Shown here: piece after piece, positions 29,440-41,744 of the stretch
Layout: every line of letters starts with the position of its first letter
Position numbering within the stretch: position 1 is the first letter of the stretch
Source of the DNA: Doryteuthis pealeii
Taxonomy: Eukaryota; Mollusca; Cephalopoda; Myopsida; Loliginidae
Direction: 5' to 3'
Assembly (NCBI GenBank): GCA_023376005.1
Contig: CM042181.1
Location: 1,901,133-1,965,132 of the forward strand
DNA length: 64,000 nt
The notes under the pieces: model-generated
What the model saw: the letters and a program-made list of their open reading frames with translations, nothing else
Databases searched by the model: none
What the model was told of the DNA's origin: nothing
Translations under genes and position numbers: made by a program

Positions 29440-29890
29440 TCATCATCAAGTCGCGCTGTTGGCACGGATATCCATGATAATCTCTCTCCATCCGTCCCTA
29501 TCACTCATCATTCTCGGGAGGTCCTCTATGTAGCATCCTGTATCCGCACAGAGTTGATCTATGTACGTCTTTGCTGGTTGGTCCGCACTGGCGTGCCCAT
29601 GTACTGACTTCCACAGGAAGACGCCGCTTATGTGTTCGTCCTTGCTTCTCCAGCAGTGTCCCGCGTGTCTTGTCCGTCTTACTCGGATGGTTTGGGTGAT
29701 ATGTGGCAGGTGGCCGTATAGCTGCTTTCTTGTGGGGTGCTGTTTCCACTTCTTGTTCAGGATCACCCGCAGCATTCTTGTGCAGCTTCCATCTAGTTTA
29801 TTCTATAGTCGCTTCATTAGAGTCCAGGTGGTGCAGCCATACAGCAGGACTGACACGACAACGGCATGGAAGAACTTTTTTTCTGCACAA
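29440..29890 (-). pseudogene. LINE C-terminal fragment (endonuclease/RT-type element)
   Basis: From ~29880 down the minus strand encodes, over two frames, FFHAVVVSVLLYGCTTWTL, then MLRVILNKKWKQHPTRKQLY, RRTRHAGHCWRSKDEHISG, PAKTYIDQLCADTGCYIEDL and DRDGWREIIMDIRANSAT to a stop. This is a widespread animal LINE tail (L-Y-G-x-x-x-W-T-L onwards), one of the better preserved in the window; a frameshift or stop separates the first segment from the rest. Confidence 0.75.
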
Positions 29891-29899
29891 TTATCATGA

Positions 29900-30090
29900 A
29901 CTAACATTCAGGTTTTTTTGTAGTTTGATCGCAGTGCTGAGAGAGCCACTGAGAGTGGCTTAAAGTAGACAAAGGGTTCAAAGAATTGGAGTACCCAACA
30001 AAATGTTTTTTGTATGAAATAGCCCAAGGGTTGACATACCGTAAAATCCATCCAACCAAACATTATTTTTTAAATTTTATTATTATTATT
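29900..30090. repeat. Repeat fragments
   Basis: 29920-29975 matches 13160-13230; 30000-30055 is an inverted LINE 3' stem-loop (TTGACATACCGTAAAATCC); 30073-30100 is (ATT)n. Confidence 0.5.
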
Positions 30091-30099
30091 ATTATTATT

Positions 30100-30585
30100 C
30101 ACTATTCTTTTCTTTCGACCCCCCCCCCCAATATTCATTATATATAGATCAATAGTGTACCATAATATTCCGACAGTTATCACCTTGCAACACCCTCGTG
30201 TTAAAAAATGAGACTGTCTAAATCGTACAAGCTGAAATGCAAAAATATACTGATTATCTGTTGTCACCTCTCCGCCGGATTCTTATTTCTTGTGAGTGCA
30301 GTCACCTCAGCTAAATAATGGACCGTTCCGTTTTTATCATAAAGAAAGAAAGAGAAGAAAAAATATATGTTACACAGAAAAATGATAAGAAATAAAGTAG
30401 GGTAAAATAGAGGGGATGAGTGCGCGCAAGTGATAACACTAATCTGTTTCAAATAAACATAAGGAAAAGATGAAAAGAACAAAAAAAAAGTGAGATAGAT
30501 ATATTAAGATTATTATACATATTGAAGTATTTTACAATAGCTCTTAAGTAAACATATCAAACGTTGAAATAATAAAGTTGTTATA
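30100..30585 (-). repeat. Dispersed repeat family D, inverted copy
   Basis: Reverse complement of the 27931-28390 element: CACCTTGCAACACCCTCG, CTCCGCCGGATTCTTATTTC and TAAGTAAACATATCAAACG are all recognisable. Confidence 0.6.
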
Positions 30586-31385
30586 CTGTGGTATATCCAC
30601 AGGTCTTGCTAGTGAGTACTCTTTTGACATTGTTTAAACAAATTAGCCCATTTGTAAATATTTGTTTCACTAAAACATTTCTCTGTCTGCATCACATAGG
30701 AGAAGGAAAATTTAATTCAAACCTGTTAAACTCCGCTTAAGAAACTGACCTTGTGTCGCATCCTACTCGTGTGCAGTGGTTTGGCAAATTATATATATAT
30801 ATATAAGTTGAAAGAAAGGAAATGAATCCGACAGTATGAGTATGAAAAAGATGGAATGCAAACACCACACAATGCTGTTAAAGAGAAAACAATTTATAAC
30901 ATAATCATAGCTGATATTGATCAATATTTCGATTTTACAAAAATCATCTTCAGAGCCTGTTTACTCCGCGGTGTTTGTGATCGGAGATAAAAGTCAAATG
31001 AGTTGAAAAACAAAAAAAAAAACTTGATTTTGCAAAAAAGAGAACGAAAGTTGTTACATTATTTTCCAATGTGGGCATTCCCACCGTATTTTTGCCGGTC
31101 ACGACGATATGTATATCTTTTTTGTCGGTTAACACTTTATTGTAGCGGATTTTGCGATGTTGGCGACTAGACGAATTTAACTTATTGAAAAGGGGATGGG
31201 TATTAAACAATGTGACAGTTGGCTTTCAGAAGATTTTTAGAAAAAGAATTTTTATGATTGATTATTTTTTATATTTTGTTATTTTTTATATATAAAGTAA
31301 AAAAGGTATGGACGGATGTAAGGTATTTGTTATTATTATATATACACACACACCATTTAGAAGCATTGTGATTTAATTATTTACA
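30586..31385. other. No gene seen
   Basis: AT-rich. A weak GC-richer patch at 31060-31200 contains GTCACGACGATATG, but no frame there resembles a known protein. Small (TA)n at 30789-30804. Confidence 0.5.
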
Positions 31386-31985
31386 CCAGCCAAAAATATA
31401 CACCCTTCGGAGTTTTAATGTAATGAAATATATTAAATAAGATAAAGCAATGAAACTAGATAAGAATGCAGATAAAATGATTTGAAACCGTGAGGTATAA
31501 TAAATAAAAAGTAGAAAAAAAAACTTTGAAACTAACTCTTCCATCATTTTCCATCTTTCATTGAATTTTCCTAATTTAAGTATTTTGTTAAAATTGGAAG
31601 TAAATAATAAAATCACAATTATTTCTTGTTAATGGAATTATTTTGCTGAGATTTTTGCTCATATTCTTTAAGATAAAACCAAACAATTAGAAATCATGTC
31701 TAGTCAGTCTCACCCGGATGGTTTGTGAGATGTGGTGCAGGTGACCATATAGTTGCTTCCTTGTGGGGTGCTGCTTCCATGACTGCACGCAACATTCTTT
31801 TGCAGGTCCCATCTAGCTTATTCTCAAGGTGATTTGTTAGGGTCCAGGCGGTGGAGCCATACAGCAGTACTGACAGGCTAAAGCGACAATACTTCCATTA
31901 TTAATAATGTAAACCACGTAAATAACCGAGTAGTAATATAGTTTTGGTTACAGACAAATAAAAAGAACTCTCCATTTTAATAAGA
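31386..31985 (-). mobile_element. Helitron-like family 1, old copy with nested LINE
   Basis: Homologous to 2605-3239. The minus-strand 5' end TCTTATTAAAATGGAGAG is at 31985. The 3' end is decayed: CTGG at 31389-31386 (fits CTRR) and a broken hairpin (CCGAAGGGTGT). About 190 bp (31696-31885) in the middle are a piece of the LINE at 29660-29870 (GATGTGGTGCAGGTGACCAT), inserted later. Confidence 0.6.
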
Positions 31986-31988
31986 AGA

Positions 31989-32320
31989 CTAGCTGCGGCT
32001 ACCCAGCGTCGCCTGGGTAGACGGGGATTTTTTTTAAAGTTAGTCCCGAAGATCCATTATTACTGGTTCTGGAGATGAATCTTCGTGGGATGCCCCATTT
32101 AAATCCCTATGTAAAAAAAATAGTCCTTGCATTGATCCAGCTACTCTGAAAAGAAATGTTAATGTCTACTATCTAAAATGCTAAATGAAAAAACATCCAT
32201 GCTGTTATCATTTAAATTTTATTTTTTAATTATCTTCAAGAATATAAATCAAATCTTTTTTTTGCTCAAAAACCAAGCCATGGTGATATCTAATGTGTAT
32301 ATATATATATATATTATATA
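31989..32320 (-). mobile_element. Helitron-like family 2, minus orientation
   Basis: Its 3' end abuts the 5' end of the previous element: hairpin CTACCCAG-GCGACG-CTGGGTAG, then CCGCAGCTAG at 31992-31989. Runs to TAACATTTC, the TTTTTGCTCAAAAACCAAGC block and the internal (TA)n at ~32298-32320, where another family 1 element has inserted. Confidence 0.65.
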
Positions 32321-32322
32321 TA

Positions 32323-32547
32323 CTAGCAAATATATGCACCCTCCGGGTGCAAGTATTTTAGTTAAATTTTATAATAAAATATCATATTAAATTAGAAAGG
32401 CTAATGAAACTGAATAAAATGTAGATAAAGATTTTGAACAGGGGGTATGATTGAAAATAGAACAACTTTGAAACTAACACTTCCATCATTTCCGTTACTC
32501 CCGTCTTTCATTAATAAATTTCCTAATTTAACGGTTTAGTTAAAAAA
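32323..32547 (-). mobile_element. Helitron-like family 1, 3' part, cut at a duplication junction
   Basis: CTAG at 32323-32326, hairpin GCACCC-GGA-GGGTGC and ~200 bp of body, then an abrupt switch at ~32548 to sequence equivalent to 6377 in unit I. Single-base indels against 2605-2830 begin here. Confidence 0.65.
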
Positions 32548-32689
32548 TAAGAACTGTCTTAAGCTAATTCTTTTAAATCATGTAGACCATGTGTTCAATG
32601 AAGATGGAACTCGTCCGAAATAAATGCAGATAATATAAAAGCCCATCTAAAAAATTCAGGAGAAATAAAATAGTATGTTAAATTCTCTT

Positions 32690-33540
32690 TAATACATAAT
32701 ATAAAGGGCAGTTGTGGTATATGTTGTATGTCCGGAGGAAACTTTCGAAAATAAAACAATTAACGAACAAAGTAAATACTATATTACATATATATACATT
32801 CATTTATACCGAGGCTTAGTTTTTTAGTAAAAATAATGAAGATTTTATTTATGTTTGGGAAGATATTTAAAAATTAAATTTCTATAGTAACAGAAGGTAA
32901 TTGAAATATGAGTTGATTGATTGAATAATAGCCTCATTTATATTGTATTTTTTTTAAACTGTAAATTATTGAAATTAAAATTTCTTACTATAATTGTTAT
33001 ATTTTACGGTGGATCTTATGGGGAATCCAGTGAGGATCTAAACTTGTTGATAATATTATGGTAATCTGTGAGACTACTTTTACTCGCCACCGCCCACAGC
33101 GAACGCCGGGTAAGCTTCAGAATATATAAAAAGGACAGTTGTGTGAATCTGTATGCCCGGCGGAAACTTCAAAAATAAAACAATTAAACGACAAAGAAAT
33201 ATATATATATATATATATATTGTATATTATATATATATATATATATACACACTTAGAATCACCATAGGGCTTGGTGTTTTTGAGCAAAAAAAAAATTTTT
33301 ATATTCTGTGAAGAAATTAAATAAATAAATTTAAATGATAACAGCTATGTATTTTTCATTTAGCTATTTTAGAAGTGAAGAACACTTAACTTTTTATTTC
33401 AGAGTAGGGAATCATGCGTTCTAATTTACATAGGATTTAATGGGGATCCATCTGTGAAAATCCATCTACCACAACACAATAATGGATCTCGTGACTCTTT
33501 AAAGTAGCTCCCCGTCTCCCAGGCAGACGCTGGGTAGCCG
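32690..33540 (+). mobile_element. Two tandem Helitron-like family 2 copies (indel-rich)
   Basis: Equivalent to 6520-7360. GTATGTCCGGAGGAAACTTT and CGACAAAGAAATATATA are recognisable. The first 3' hairpin is damaged (CACAGCGAACGCCGGGTAAG). Confidence 0.55.
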
Positions 33541-34064
33541 CTTCAAGGAGATCATATAAGGGTATTGCCTGCTCATCCACTTATGAGGGTGGACACAAGG
33601 TCTTCGTTTTTTACGTGGGCACATAAAAATTGCAAGGTCTGGGGGGATGGCCCCCCTGGATCGATGCCATTAAACTGATATTCAACGAGGTCCAGAGGCC
33701 GAAGCACAACTGGACCCAGCCGAGCCGGTAATAGAAGGTAAAAGATCTTGCCTGCTCAATCCCAACTTTGAGGGCTGGAACACAAGGTTCGTTTTTACGT
33801 GGGCGCATAAAAATTGCGTCGATTAGGGATGGCCCCCTGGGATCGACGCTATTAATTGTACCTCACTTAGAGTCTCTATATCTATATGCACACGCCCCAG
33901 CACGATAAGGGCCGAGGCCGGATAGAGGTAACGTCTCAAAAGCATATAATTCTGGAACAGATACTACACTTTGATCCTTCCTTAGTCCAGAAAGGTAAAG
34001 ATACAATAGATGAAAACCTTTACAGAAATCAATAGTCGAAGTGAAGAATTTTGGTACCCATTAA

Positions 34065-34685
34065 GTTTGTGGCCTAACAAATATGTCTCTCTGTATAGAT
34101 GGTGGCTACAAAAATCATGGTCTCTCTTATAGATGTGCACTACAAAATCATGCCTCTCTTATAGTATTGCCATACAAAATCATGTCTCTCTTATAGAATG
34201 TGGCCTACGAAAATCAATGTCTCTCTTATAGAAGTGCCTTACGAAATCATGTCTCCTCTATATAGAATGTGGCCTACTAAGGGATCATGGTCTCTCTTAT
34301 AGAATTGTGGCCCTAGCGAGGGAGAGTCATGTCTCTCTTATAGAATGTGGCCTACGAAAATCATTCTCTCTCATAAGTGATGTGCCTACAAAAATCATGT
34401 CCTCTAAGAATGTGGCCTGACGAAAATTCATGTCTTCTTAAGAAGTGGGCCTATAAATCATGTCTCTCTTATAGTATGTGGCCTACAAAAAATGTCTCTC
34501 TATAGAATGTGGCCTACAAAATCATGCCTCTCTTATATATGTGGCCTACTATAAAAATCATGCCTCTTCTAAGAATGTGGCCTACGAAATCATGTCTCTC
34601 TTTATAAGAATGTGGCCCTACGAATCATGTCTCTCTTATAGAATGGGCCCTACAAATCATGTCTCTCTTTAGAATTGGGCCAACC
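34065..34685 (+). repeat. 33-bp minisatellite, about 18 damaged units
   Basis: Units like AATGTGGCCTACGAAATCAT with frequent missing bases (GTGCCTACAAAAATC, GGGCCTATAAATC). Corresponds to 7685-7866 and 45742-46285. Confidence 0.8.
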
Positions 34686-35570
34686 CTAAAAAACATATTA
34701 TAGGTTATAATATAAACTACTAACGCCTAACCTATTTCAGATTTTAGAAATATTAGAATTAAATAGACTGTTTTCAAATAAATATGGAGAAATTCTTTTT
34801 TTAATTATTCTTAATTACTAATAATACAACTTATGACTGAATTGCATGATATTTACCACCCACGAACCCAACTGTACGGGAGAACACAATGCCCTATTAA
34901 AGTGGACGCACCCACTAAGCCGAGACTTCATGGGGTGAGGGGTGCAATAAACGCGTTGATACCGTCGGCATTCCAACCCTCAGAGGAAGTGGGCCCCAGC
35001 CTCGCTAACCAGCCCCTTCCTTTAATCAGGGGGCGGGTGTTGCCGGGGGTGCCCCGCCCCTGGATCACAATAATACTTGTAAATCCAGGCCGACCGAGCA
35101 GCCTCACAGGGGATTGTCTATATATATATGATATATGTTCCGGGGCCCTGTACGTCCAGATCCCTATTAACGGGACGCACCCACAAGCCCGAAGCTCATG
35201 GAGTGGCAGGTGAGAGAGAGAGTTGCGTCGATCCGTCGGCTATTCCCCTCAAGGGGGCGCCTCAGGCCGACAATCCACAGCCCTGCCCCTTTAAATCGAG
35301 GGGGCAGGGTTGCCATAGACCCTGGGATCGACGCTATTAACGTTGTAAAAGATACGGGCCGAAGCCAACTGGAAACCCACTCCTGAGAGCTGGAATGCAT
35401 TTATTGAAATCTGACATAATGTGAAAAATAATATATTCATCTATTATATCTATACTCTTACTAAGAGTAGGCACATTCAAACCGGCGAGGCACCCCGACA
35501 GAAGCAAAAGGTAGCCACATATAATAACGCACATCTTTTAGAAGTTCCATTTTGAAAAATCATAACTTAC

Positions 35571-35580
35571 CTCACAACCT
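35571..35580 (-). pseudogene. Relic of the first coding exon of an A-type FEM1-like gene
   Basis: Position-equivalent to 8840-8849 and 47251-47260. The donor GGTAAGTTATG is intact but the start codon reads AGGTTGTGAG instead of ATGGCTGAAG. No main exon exists downstream, because the unit is cut at 32548. The damage may be sequencing error. Confidence 0.6.
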
Positions 35581-36589
35581 TATATAGGTTTTTGTTTAAT
35601 ATCAGTTCTTCCTCTACCTAAAACCGAACAGTTAATATAAAAGACTAAAAAATAAGATAGTATATAAAATCGGAAAAGTTAAAACTGTAAAACAACAGAC
35701 TGCTTAATAGGTACGTAAAACATACTGTTTAAAAAGCTGATAATACAAAATAACTGAAAACTGAAAACGTTTGTCAGTCCCATATTTCCTATGATTCATC
35801 CATGACGAATAAAAATATATTAATAATAGAAAAGACACGCTACTTAAAAATATATATGTTTACTTTTATAATTTTATTAACTAAATAAAGAAAAGAAAAA
35901 GCATTGGGTTGACCCAAAATTAAGTATGTAAATTGTCGTCATGCAGGTCTGCTGCTAGTGAAACTACAACTTCCACACTGTCGGAATTCGATCCCTACGG
36001 TCGGCTGTCTCCAACAGATGTTTTATTTTATTATCTGCAGTCTTAAATAGGAAATTGTACTATTTATAATTTTCGAAACTGTTTGTCCTCGTATTTATTG
36101 TTTATATACACATATTCGGCAGTTGTGCCATAGGCTTAATCGGGAGTGTTGAAAGCTATACCCATGCACGCAAGTTCGATCCTTACTGAACGGCTATCCC
36201 AATACAGGTGAATTGTTTTTTCTCGCATTACTAACAATTGGGATATCGTATATATAAACCGAATAATTTTCTAGATTAGAATGAAAATAAATAACCCAGA
36301 TTTTTTATATTATTATTATTTTATTATTTAATTAATTAATTATTATTATATTTATTATATTAATTATTTCAATATATATTTATTACATTATTATTCATTA
36401 TTGTTATTTATATCATTTAATTATTTCATTATTATTATATTATTATATCAATTTATTATTCATTATTATTATTTTATTATTATTAATCATTCAATTATTC
36501 ATTATTATTATCTATATTATTATCTATATATTATATTATTATTATTTTTCCTTACTATTATTCACCTATCGAGTTTCAAACGTCTGCTT

Positions 36590-37570
36590 TTACCGGTGGC
36601 CCACTGAAGCTTAGTGACAGCAATTCCTCGGTCTCCAAGGAACTTTCTGAGTAACTTCTAGCTTATCTCATAGTGCTGAGTCCTGATGGTCTCGATTTTC
36701 CTCTGATTCCAGTTCATACAGACTCTTTGCCAGGCCCTTGGGAACCGTTCTACAATGGCACAACCTTCACTTTCATGTTCTACCAGTTTTCTCAGCTCTC
36801 TGCAAGGTCCAGGTAATTGTCATCTTTCGCTTCTTTCCCTTACAACTCGTGATCGGCCGGGACGGCAAAATCCACAAGTTCTCATCTCTTGGTTAATCAA
36901 ACACTACTTTGGTCTCGCTGGCCGGGATCAGGTGATCCGTCTGTATCTCAAGTGTCCAGAGAAGTTTGCGTATGACTCTCCAGGTCAAGATTCAGGTGTG
37001 TCTGTATAACATTGGTTGAATTATTATTAATATCATTATATTATTATTACTCCTTTTGAGTTTTCACATCAGGTAGCTGAGGTCTTACTGGAGTCTGGAG
37101 TGAACAGCAAGTCTCCTCAGGTCTTCCAGGACTCTTCTTGTATTTCTGGCAGATTGCAGGCAGTGCAGTGTTCTGAATAGTTCATCCTTCCTCTGATTCA
37201 GACTTTCAAGCCCCTTTCCAATCCTTTTGGGACCGTTCCTAAAAGCACCAACCACAATTGGTATAACTTTGACTTCAATATTCCATAACTTTTCAGTTTC
37301 TCTGGCAAGGTCCAATATTTTGTCCATTTTTTTTAATTTTCCTTTAAAGCTTCACCCTGTTATCTGCTGGAACTGCAAAATCCACCATTGACAAGTTCTT
37401 TTTTTTTTTTTTTTTTTTTTTGTTAATCAGCACTAGGTCTGGTGTTCTTGCCTGGATAAGGGATCCGTGGTTTTATTTCAAGAGTCCCTAGAGAATTTTA
37501 ATGTGTTTTCGGTTCTCAAAAACAATTCTGGTTTATACATAGACCATTTTGTTGTATGTACAAAATTTAA
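36590..37570 (-). pseudogene. LINE endonuclease-domain fragments, two, in the indel-rich copy
   Basis: Equivalent to 10100-11120. Pieces such as ARETEKLWNIEVKVIPIVVG remain readable over short stretches. A (T)n run at 37400-37420 replaces part of the K-K-E-R segment, as in the third unit. Confidence 0.6.
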
Positions 37571-39379
37571 TTTTTTGCATAATCCCCGAGGATCCAGTCG
37601 TGTCTATTTGTAAGCCTCCGTTGCTAGTTTGCTATTATTATTATTGTTTATTGTTATTATTATTAATATATATTCTGCATACCTATGAATCTAACTACAG
37701 TGCGGTAACTTAATTAGTAAACGTTTGATATAGTTTCTTAAGAAGCGATTGCAAAAACTACAATAAACAAGAATTCATATTAGGATTCAGTCTCGAAGAC
37801 TATACGTCCCTGAGATGTTGATGTGCGGTGCTTTGCAATAAATATAATAATAAACCTACTTTAAATCTCTCGTTCCCCACTCACATATTTTTCTCGAAAA
37901 AAAATCGCTCAGTGACAAGGTGAGTGGCCTACCTGGTCGCCGTTGCTTGAAAATATAATATTCTTCGGTGATCCACTCCTGCCTTGGGTCAGATAAACCA
38001 CGGTGTAACTTACAGAAAAGGTAACAGTCCGTTCTATAGAAGAAATCAGTAAGAAATCTGAAAGAGGGCAGCCTATTTATAGGTGTTGTTTAACTGCTCC
38101 CCCCAACCAGCTTCGAACCATCAAACCACCTTTGTTCACATTTTTTCTCTTTTATTATGTTCGAAATAGAATTAGTGTATCGCTTTCGTGCGCTCACCCC
38201 TTCTCTCCTCTATCTTTTCCCCTACTGTTTTTTTCTTAATATTTTCCCTTTCTCTCTTCTTATAATAAAAATGAAATGGCCCATTTATTTAGCTAAGGTA
38301 ACGAAACACTCACGACAATAAGATTCGCCGAGAACAACACCATATAATCAGGATTACATTATTCATTTCCTCTGGACAAATTTGGACGGTCTGATTTTAA
38401 CAAAGAGGGGTGTTGCAAGATGATAACGGTCGTACAATTAAGGAAGCACGAGTATTAGTATATATAATTATGGGGTTAAATCGAACTAACGCGACCCAAA
38501 TTCCACCATCGATATATCACACCCGCCGCCAAAGATTTAAAAAATACCAAAAAAATCGGGAATTAACCGAATTAATTAAATTTTCAGTGTTGATATAGAA
38601 TTCTATATATAATATATATATATATTATATATATATAAAAGGGCAGTTGTGTGAATCTGTATGTCAGGTGGAAACTTCAAAAATAAAACAATTTAACGAC
38701 AAAGAGAAATATAATATTAATATATATAATATAATATATATAATATACTTATATATAATAATCAACAAAGACTTGGTTGAGCAAAAATAAAGAGATTTGA
38801 TTTATATCGTGAAGATGATTCAAACAGGTGGCCTATTGGGGAGTCTTACCCCTATGCAAGAGGTGCATTCCTAACGCACCAGCCGACAGGCGTATTAGAC
38901 ACTGGAACATTTTATGCAATGTAAATCATAAATGAATAAATATACTAATGCTTCAAGCAAATTAATCAAATACTATTAATATTGTAGTGTAAGTCCAATT
39001 ATAATACTAACCAGGATTTTTTGTAACTCCGATGAAGCGGGAGAGAGCCGCTGTGATGGATTAAAAATAGGCAAATTATTTAAATAGATAAAAAATAACT
39101 GTAAGTGTAAAGTGGTACATTACATAAGATGTAGTTTTTCCAAAAAGTCTTAAAAATAAGTACTTTGTTATATGCATCTATTTAATTTCACTAGTCTTCT
39201 AATTTAATATATTACATTACATTAAAAAGTTAAATACATATGCCCAGAGGACACATATCTTGCTATCAAATGCTCTAGACCACTGGGTCTACCCTGGGTC
39301 AATATAACATTTTTTGGTCCAGGCAGCAAAAAAATTTTAATTATAAAAATACAATAGCATTTTTAAACATTGGAATGGC

Positions 39380-40010
39380 AAATCAAAAGGGGTGTCTCTG
39401 TTGAATCAACTCACCTTGTCTGTTTCTTGGTGGCAATGAAGATCCCGGTAATCTGAGCTAGAACTTGACCCTCTTATCAATTGTTTGTCCAGTGTCCATG
39501 TCTCGAGAATGCCCATTAAAAAGACCTTTTTTGATTAGGCCTGGATAACGTCAAAAAAGTGCTCATATACTTGGAAAAGAAAATTACAACTCATGGTTAT
39601 TCATTAAAATAGTTTTTTATGTTTAACGCAACTCAATCCGCCTGGGGTTATGTCATGCCTAACGGTTAGGAAGTTATAATTGTATTTAATTTATACTTTT
39701 TAGTATATTGGTTTTAAAAATGTGTTAGCATTATTGGGGGATTATGTTGTATGGTATTGTTTGTTTTCATGTCATATTCTATGGTATAATTTTATTCCCT
39801 AAAAAAGAGAGAATATCTCCATGTTGACATTTTCAAACAGATCTTTCATATTGTTTGCTTAAAATAACGGTTTCTGATTGACAAAAACTGCATTCTAGAA
39901 TAAGTGTTAACTGTAAAAGGTGTTTGACAATAGTTCTACACATTGCTGGTTGTTGTTCTTGTTGAGTAATTGGATGTGTAGTCTTGTTACCATGCGTATC
40001 GGGGACACAA
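39380..40010 (-). pseudogene. LINE fragments in the indel-rich copy
   Basis: 39380-39560 corresponds to the RT thumb fragment of 13539-13748; 39600-40010 corresponds to the LINE 3' end of 13790-14240, stem-loop included but damaged (ACGCAACTCAATCCGCCTGG). Confidence 0.5.
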
Positions 40011-40339
40011 TGATAATTATAATTGAGTAGAAAGACTTGGATTAACAATAATATAACTTTATTGAATAGATGAGTTCTGATGTGAATCGATAGTGAACTT
40101 TCAAATAATTCCATCATAATCGTAAGGTTTAACTCTTAATCTGAACGTTCCTTCGCGTCACGGTACGGTTAAAAAAAGAAAAAAAAAGTTTTTCATCAAG
40201 CGTATTTGCTTTTAGAGGAATATTAAATTAGTAAAATTGAATTAGAGTTTAGCAAATTTTAACTCTAAGTGAAAAAAAAGTTGAATCAAATTACAAGTTT
40301 TTTTTAAAAAATCTAACGTCAAAGACTGCTAAATGGTTT

Positions 40340-40590
40340 TAGGAACCAGATGAACTTTAGAACACCCCTTTTGGGCGTTCGATTCGTGGGGACCTTTTTC
40401 CATTTACACCGTCAAAATCCGGGTAATTGTTAACAACGAATTTTAGATTTTTTTTTATAATTAAAAACAACCCCTAACCTTTATCCCCAACCGCTAACAA
40501 CAACCGGATTTTTAAACGGTGTAATGGGAGAAGTTCCTTGTTAGTGAGATGAGGAAGGGGTGCCTAAAGGTATATGGTTCTTGCTGATTT
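40340..40590. mobile_element. MITE, GGACC family, in the indel-rich copy
   Basis: Equivalent to 14576-14817 and 52156-52400; CCCTAACCTTTATCCCCAAC marks the centre. Ends are blurred by indels. Confidence 0.5.
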
Positions 40591-41149
40591 TTTTTTGTAG
40601 TGAATTTCAGGGTAATTTTTAATTTTTTTTATTTTTACAACACAAATGGACAGACAATTTCGTTTGTTGTTATTTAACGGCATGTCAACCCTGTTGGATA
40701 TTTTATGCTGAGGATATTTCTTCTATTCACGCTGATAGTAGTGCAAATTAAAAAATTAAAAAATTAAAAATAAAATTAAAAATAAAAAAAATTTCAAAGT
40801 AATTTTTCCGTTAACTAATCGAAAATGGTATAAAAAGTGGGAGTTAAAAAATGAAGTCATCAAGAATGAATAAATAAAAAAAAAAAATTTTTTAAGTCTT
40901 CGGCATAAAATAACCCAACAAGGGTTGACTTGCCATAAAATTCAACCAAATTGTATAGCTATCATTATTTTATTCCAATACTATACAACGTGGAAAAATT
41001 TTAGAAAAATTAATTAAAAAAAAAAAAAAAGAAAAAAAAAGGGCTCTTCAATAAATCGGCTGGTCCGGAGGAATCAATATTTCTCTTTAAATGAAATGAT
41101 TTAATTTTTCATGAAAAATTGGGAACTGCATCGTAAATTAAGAATCGTG

Positions 41150-41640
41150 GACCCTCGGCGGCTTGTTAGTACAATTCTGGACTTAGCAGATCAGTCATAC
41201 ATTGCAAGAAATTACCATCTGCATTTGATGTCAATGACGACGAAGACATACTGCAGCCCTGTTAATTTCGATATGTGAGCCGCTTAGCACCTGTGCGCAG
41301 GAGTTCCGCTAACTGTCCTGTTGGAGAGTAATCTTCCCACGCTTTTGAAGGTGGGATGGCGCATTTATCAGCGCGTTGAAGTGAAATGACCTTTGAACGG
41401 ATTATGGAGCCTCCTCTCCCGTGCGCCAGCGAGTCCCCGTAAAATAACTTTACGGAATCATCAGTAAAAAGGCATGCGGATGGGGTGAATACAATATCGG
41501 CATTGGCGTTGCGTAGGATGGTCTCATGCGTGCTCTGCTTCAATTTCTAAGTGGAGTTTATGCCACCATTTTACACTTAGTATCGTTGGAGGAGTTGATG
41601 AAATGACTCAAGTTTTTTCCTGGTCCTAGAATCTAAGCTG
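41150..41640 (-). pseudogene. LINE C-terminal fragment in the indel-rich copy
   Basis: Equivalent to 15350-15890; frames are broken and only the C2H2-like tail region and the surrounding order are traceable. Confidence 0.5.
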
Positions 41641-41744
41641 TGTGCGCCGCGAATCTTCCGTGGGTGTGCTGTGAGTGTTGAGGACGGTGATCATCTCTTA
41701 TAGTTTATTCATACTTTAATATTTTTGTTTAATTCAATATTTTT

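Larger units (their letters stand above)
32548..41744. repeat. Second, partial copy of the A unit, indel-rich
   Basis: Collinear with 6377-15998 and with 44242-53601. It shares derived features with the latter: two tandem GC-rich blocks near 33555-33930, a long 33-bp array, and no 660-bp block of family D. Nearly every 20-40 bases there is a one-base insertion or loss relative to both others, while substitutions are few. Contents in order: Helitron-like family 2 x2, GC-rich repeat, 33-bp array, GC-rich repeats, exon 1 relic, (ATT)n, LINE endonuclease fragments, family D, Helitron-like piece, LINE pieces, MITE, LINE tail. It joins A2 at 41745. Confidence 0.85.
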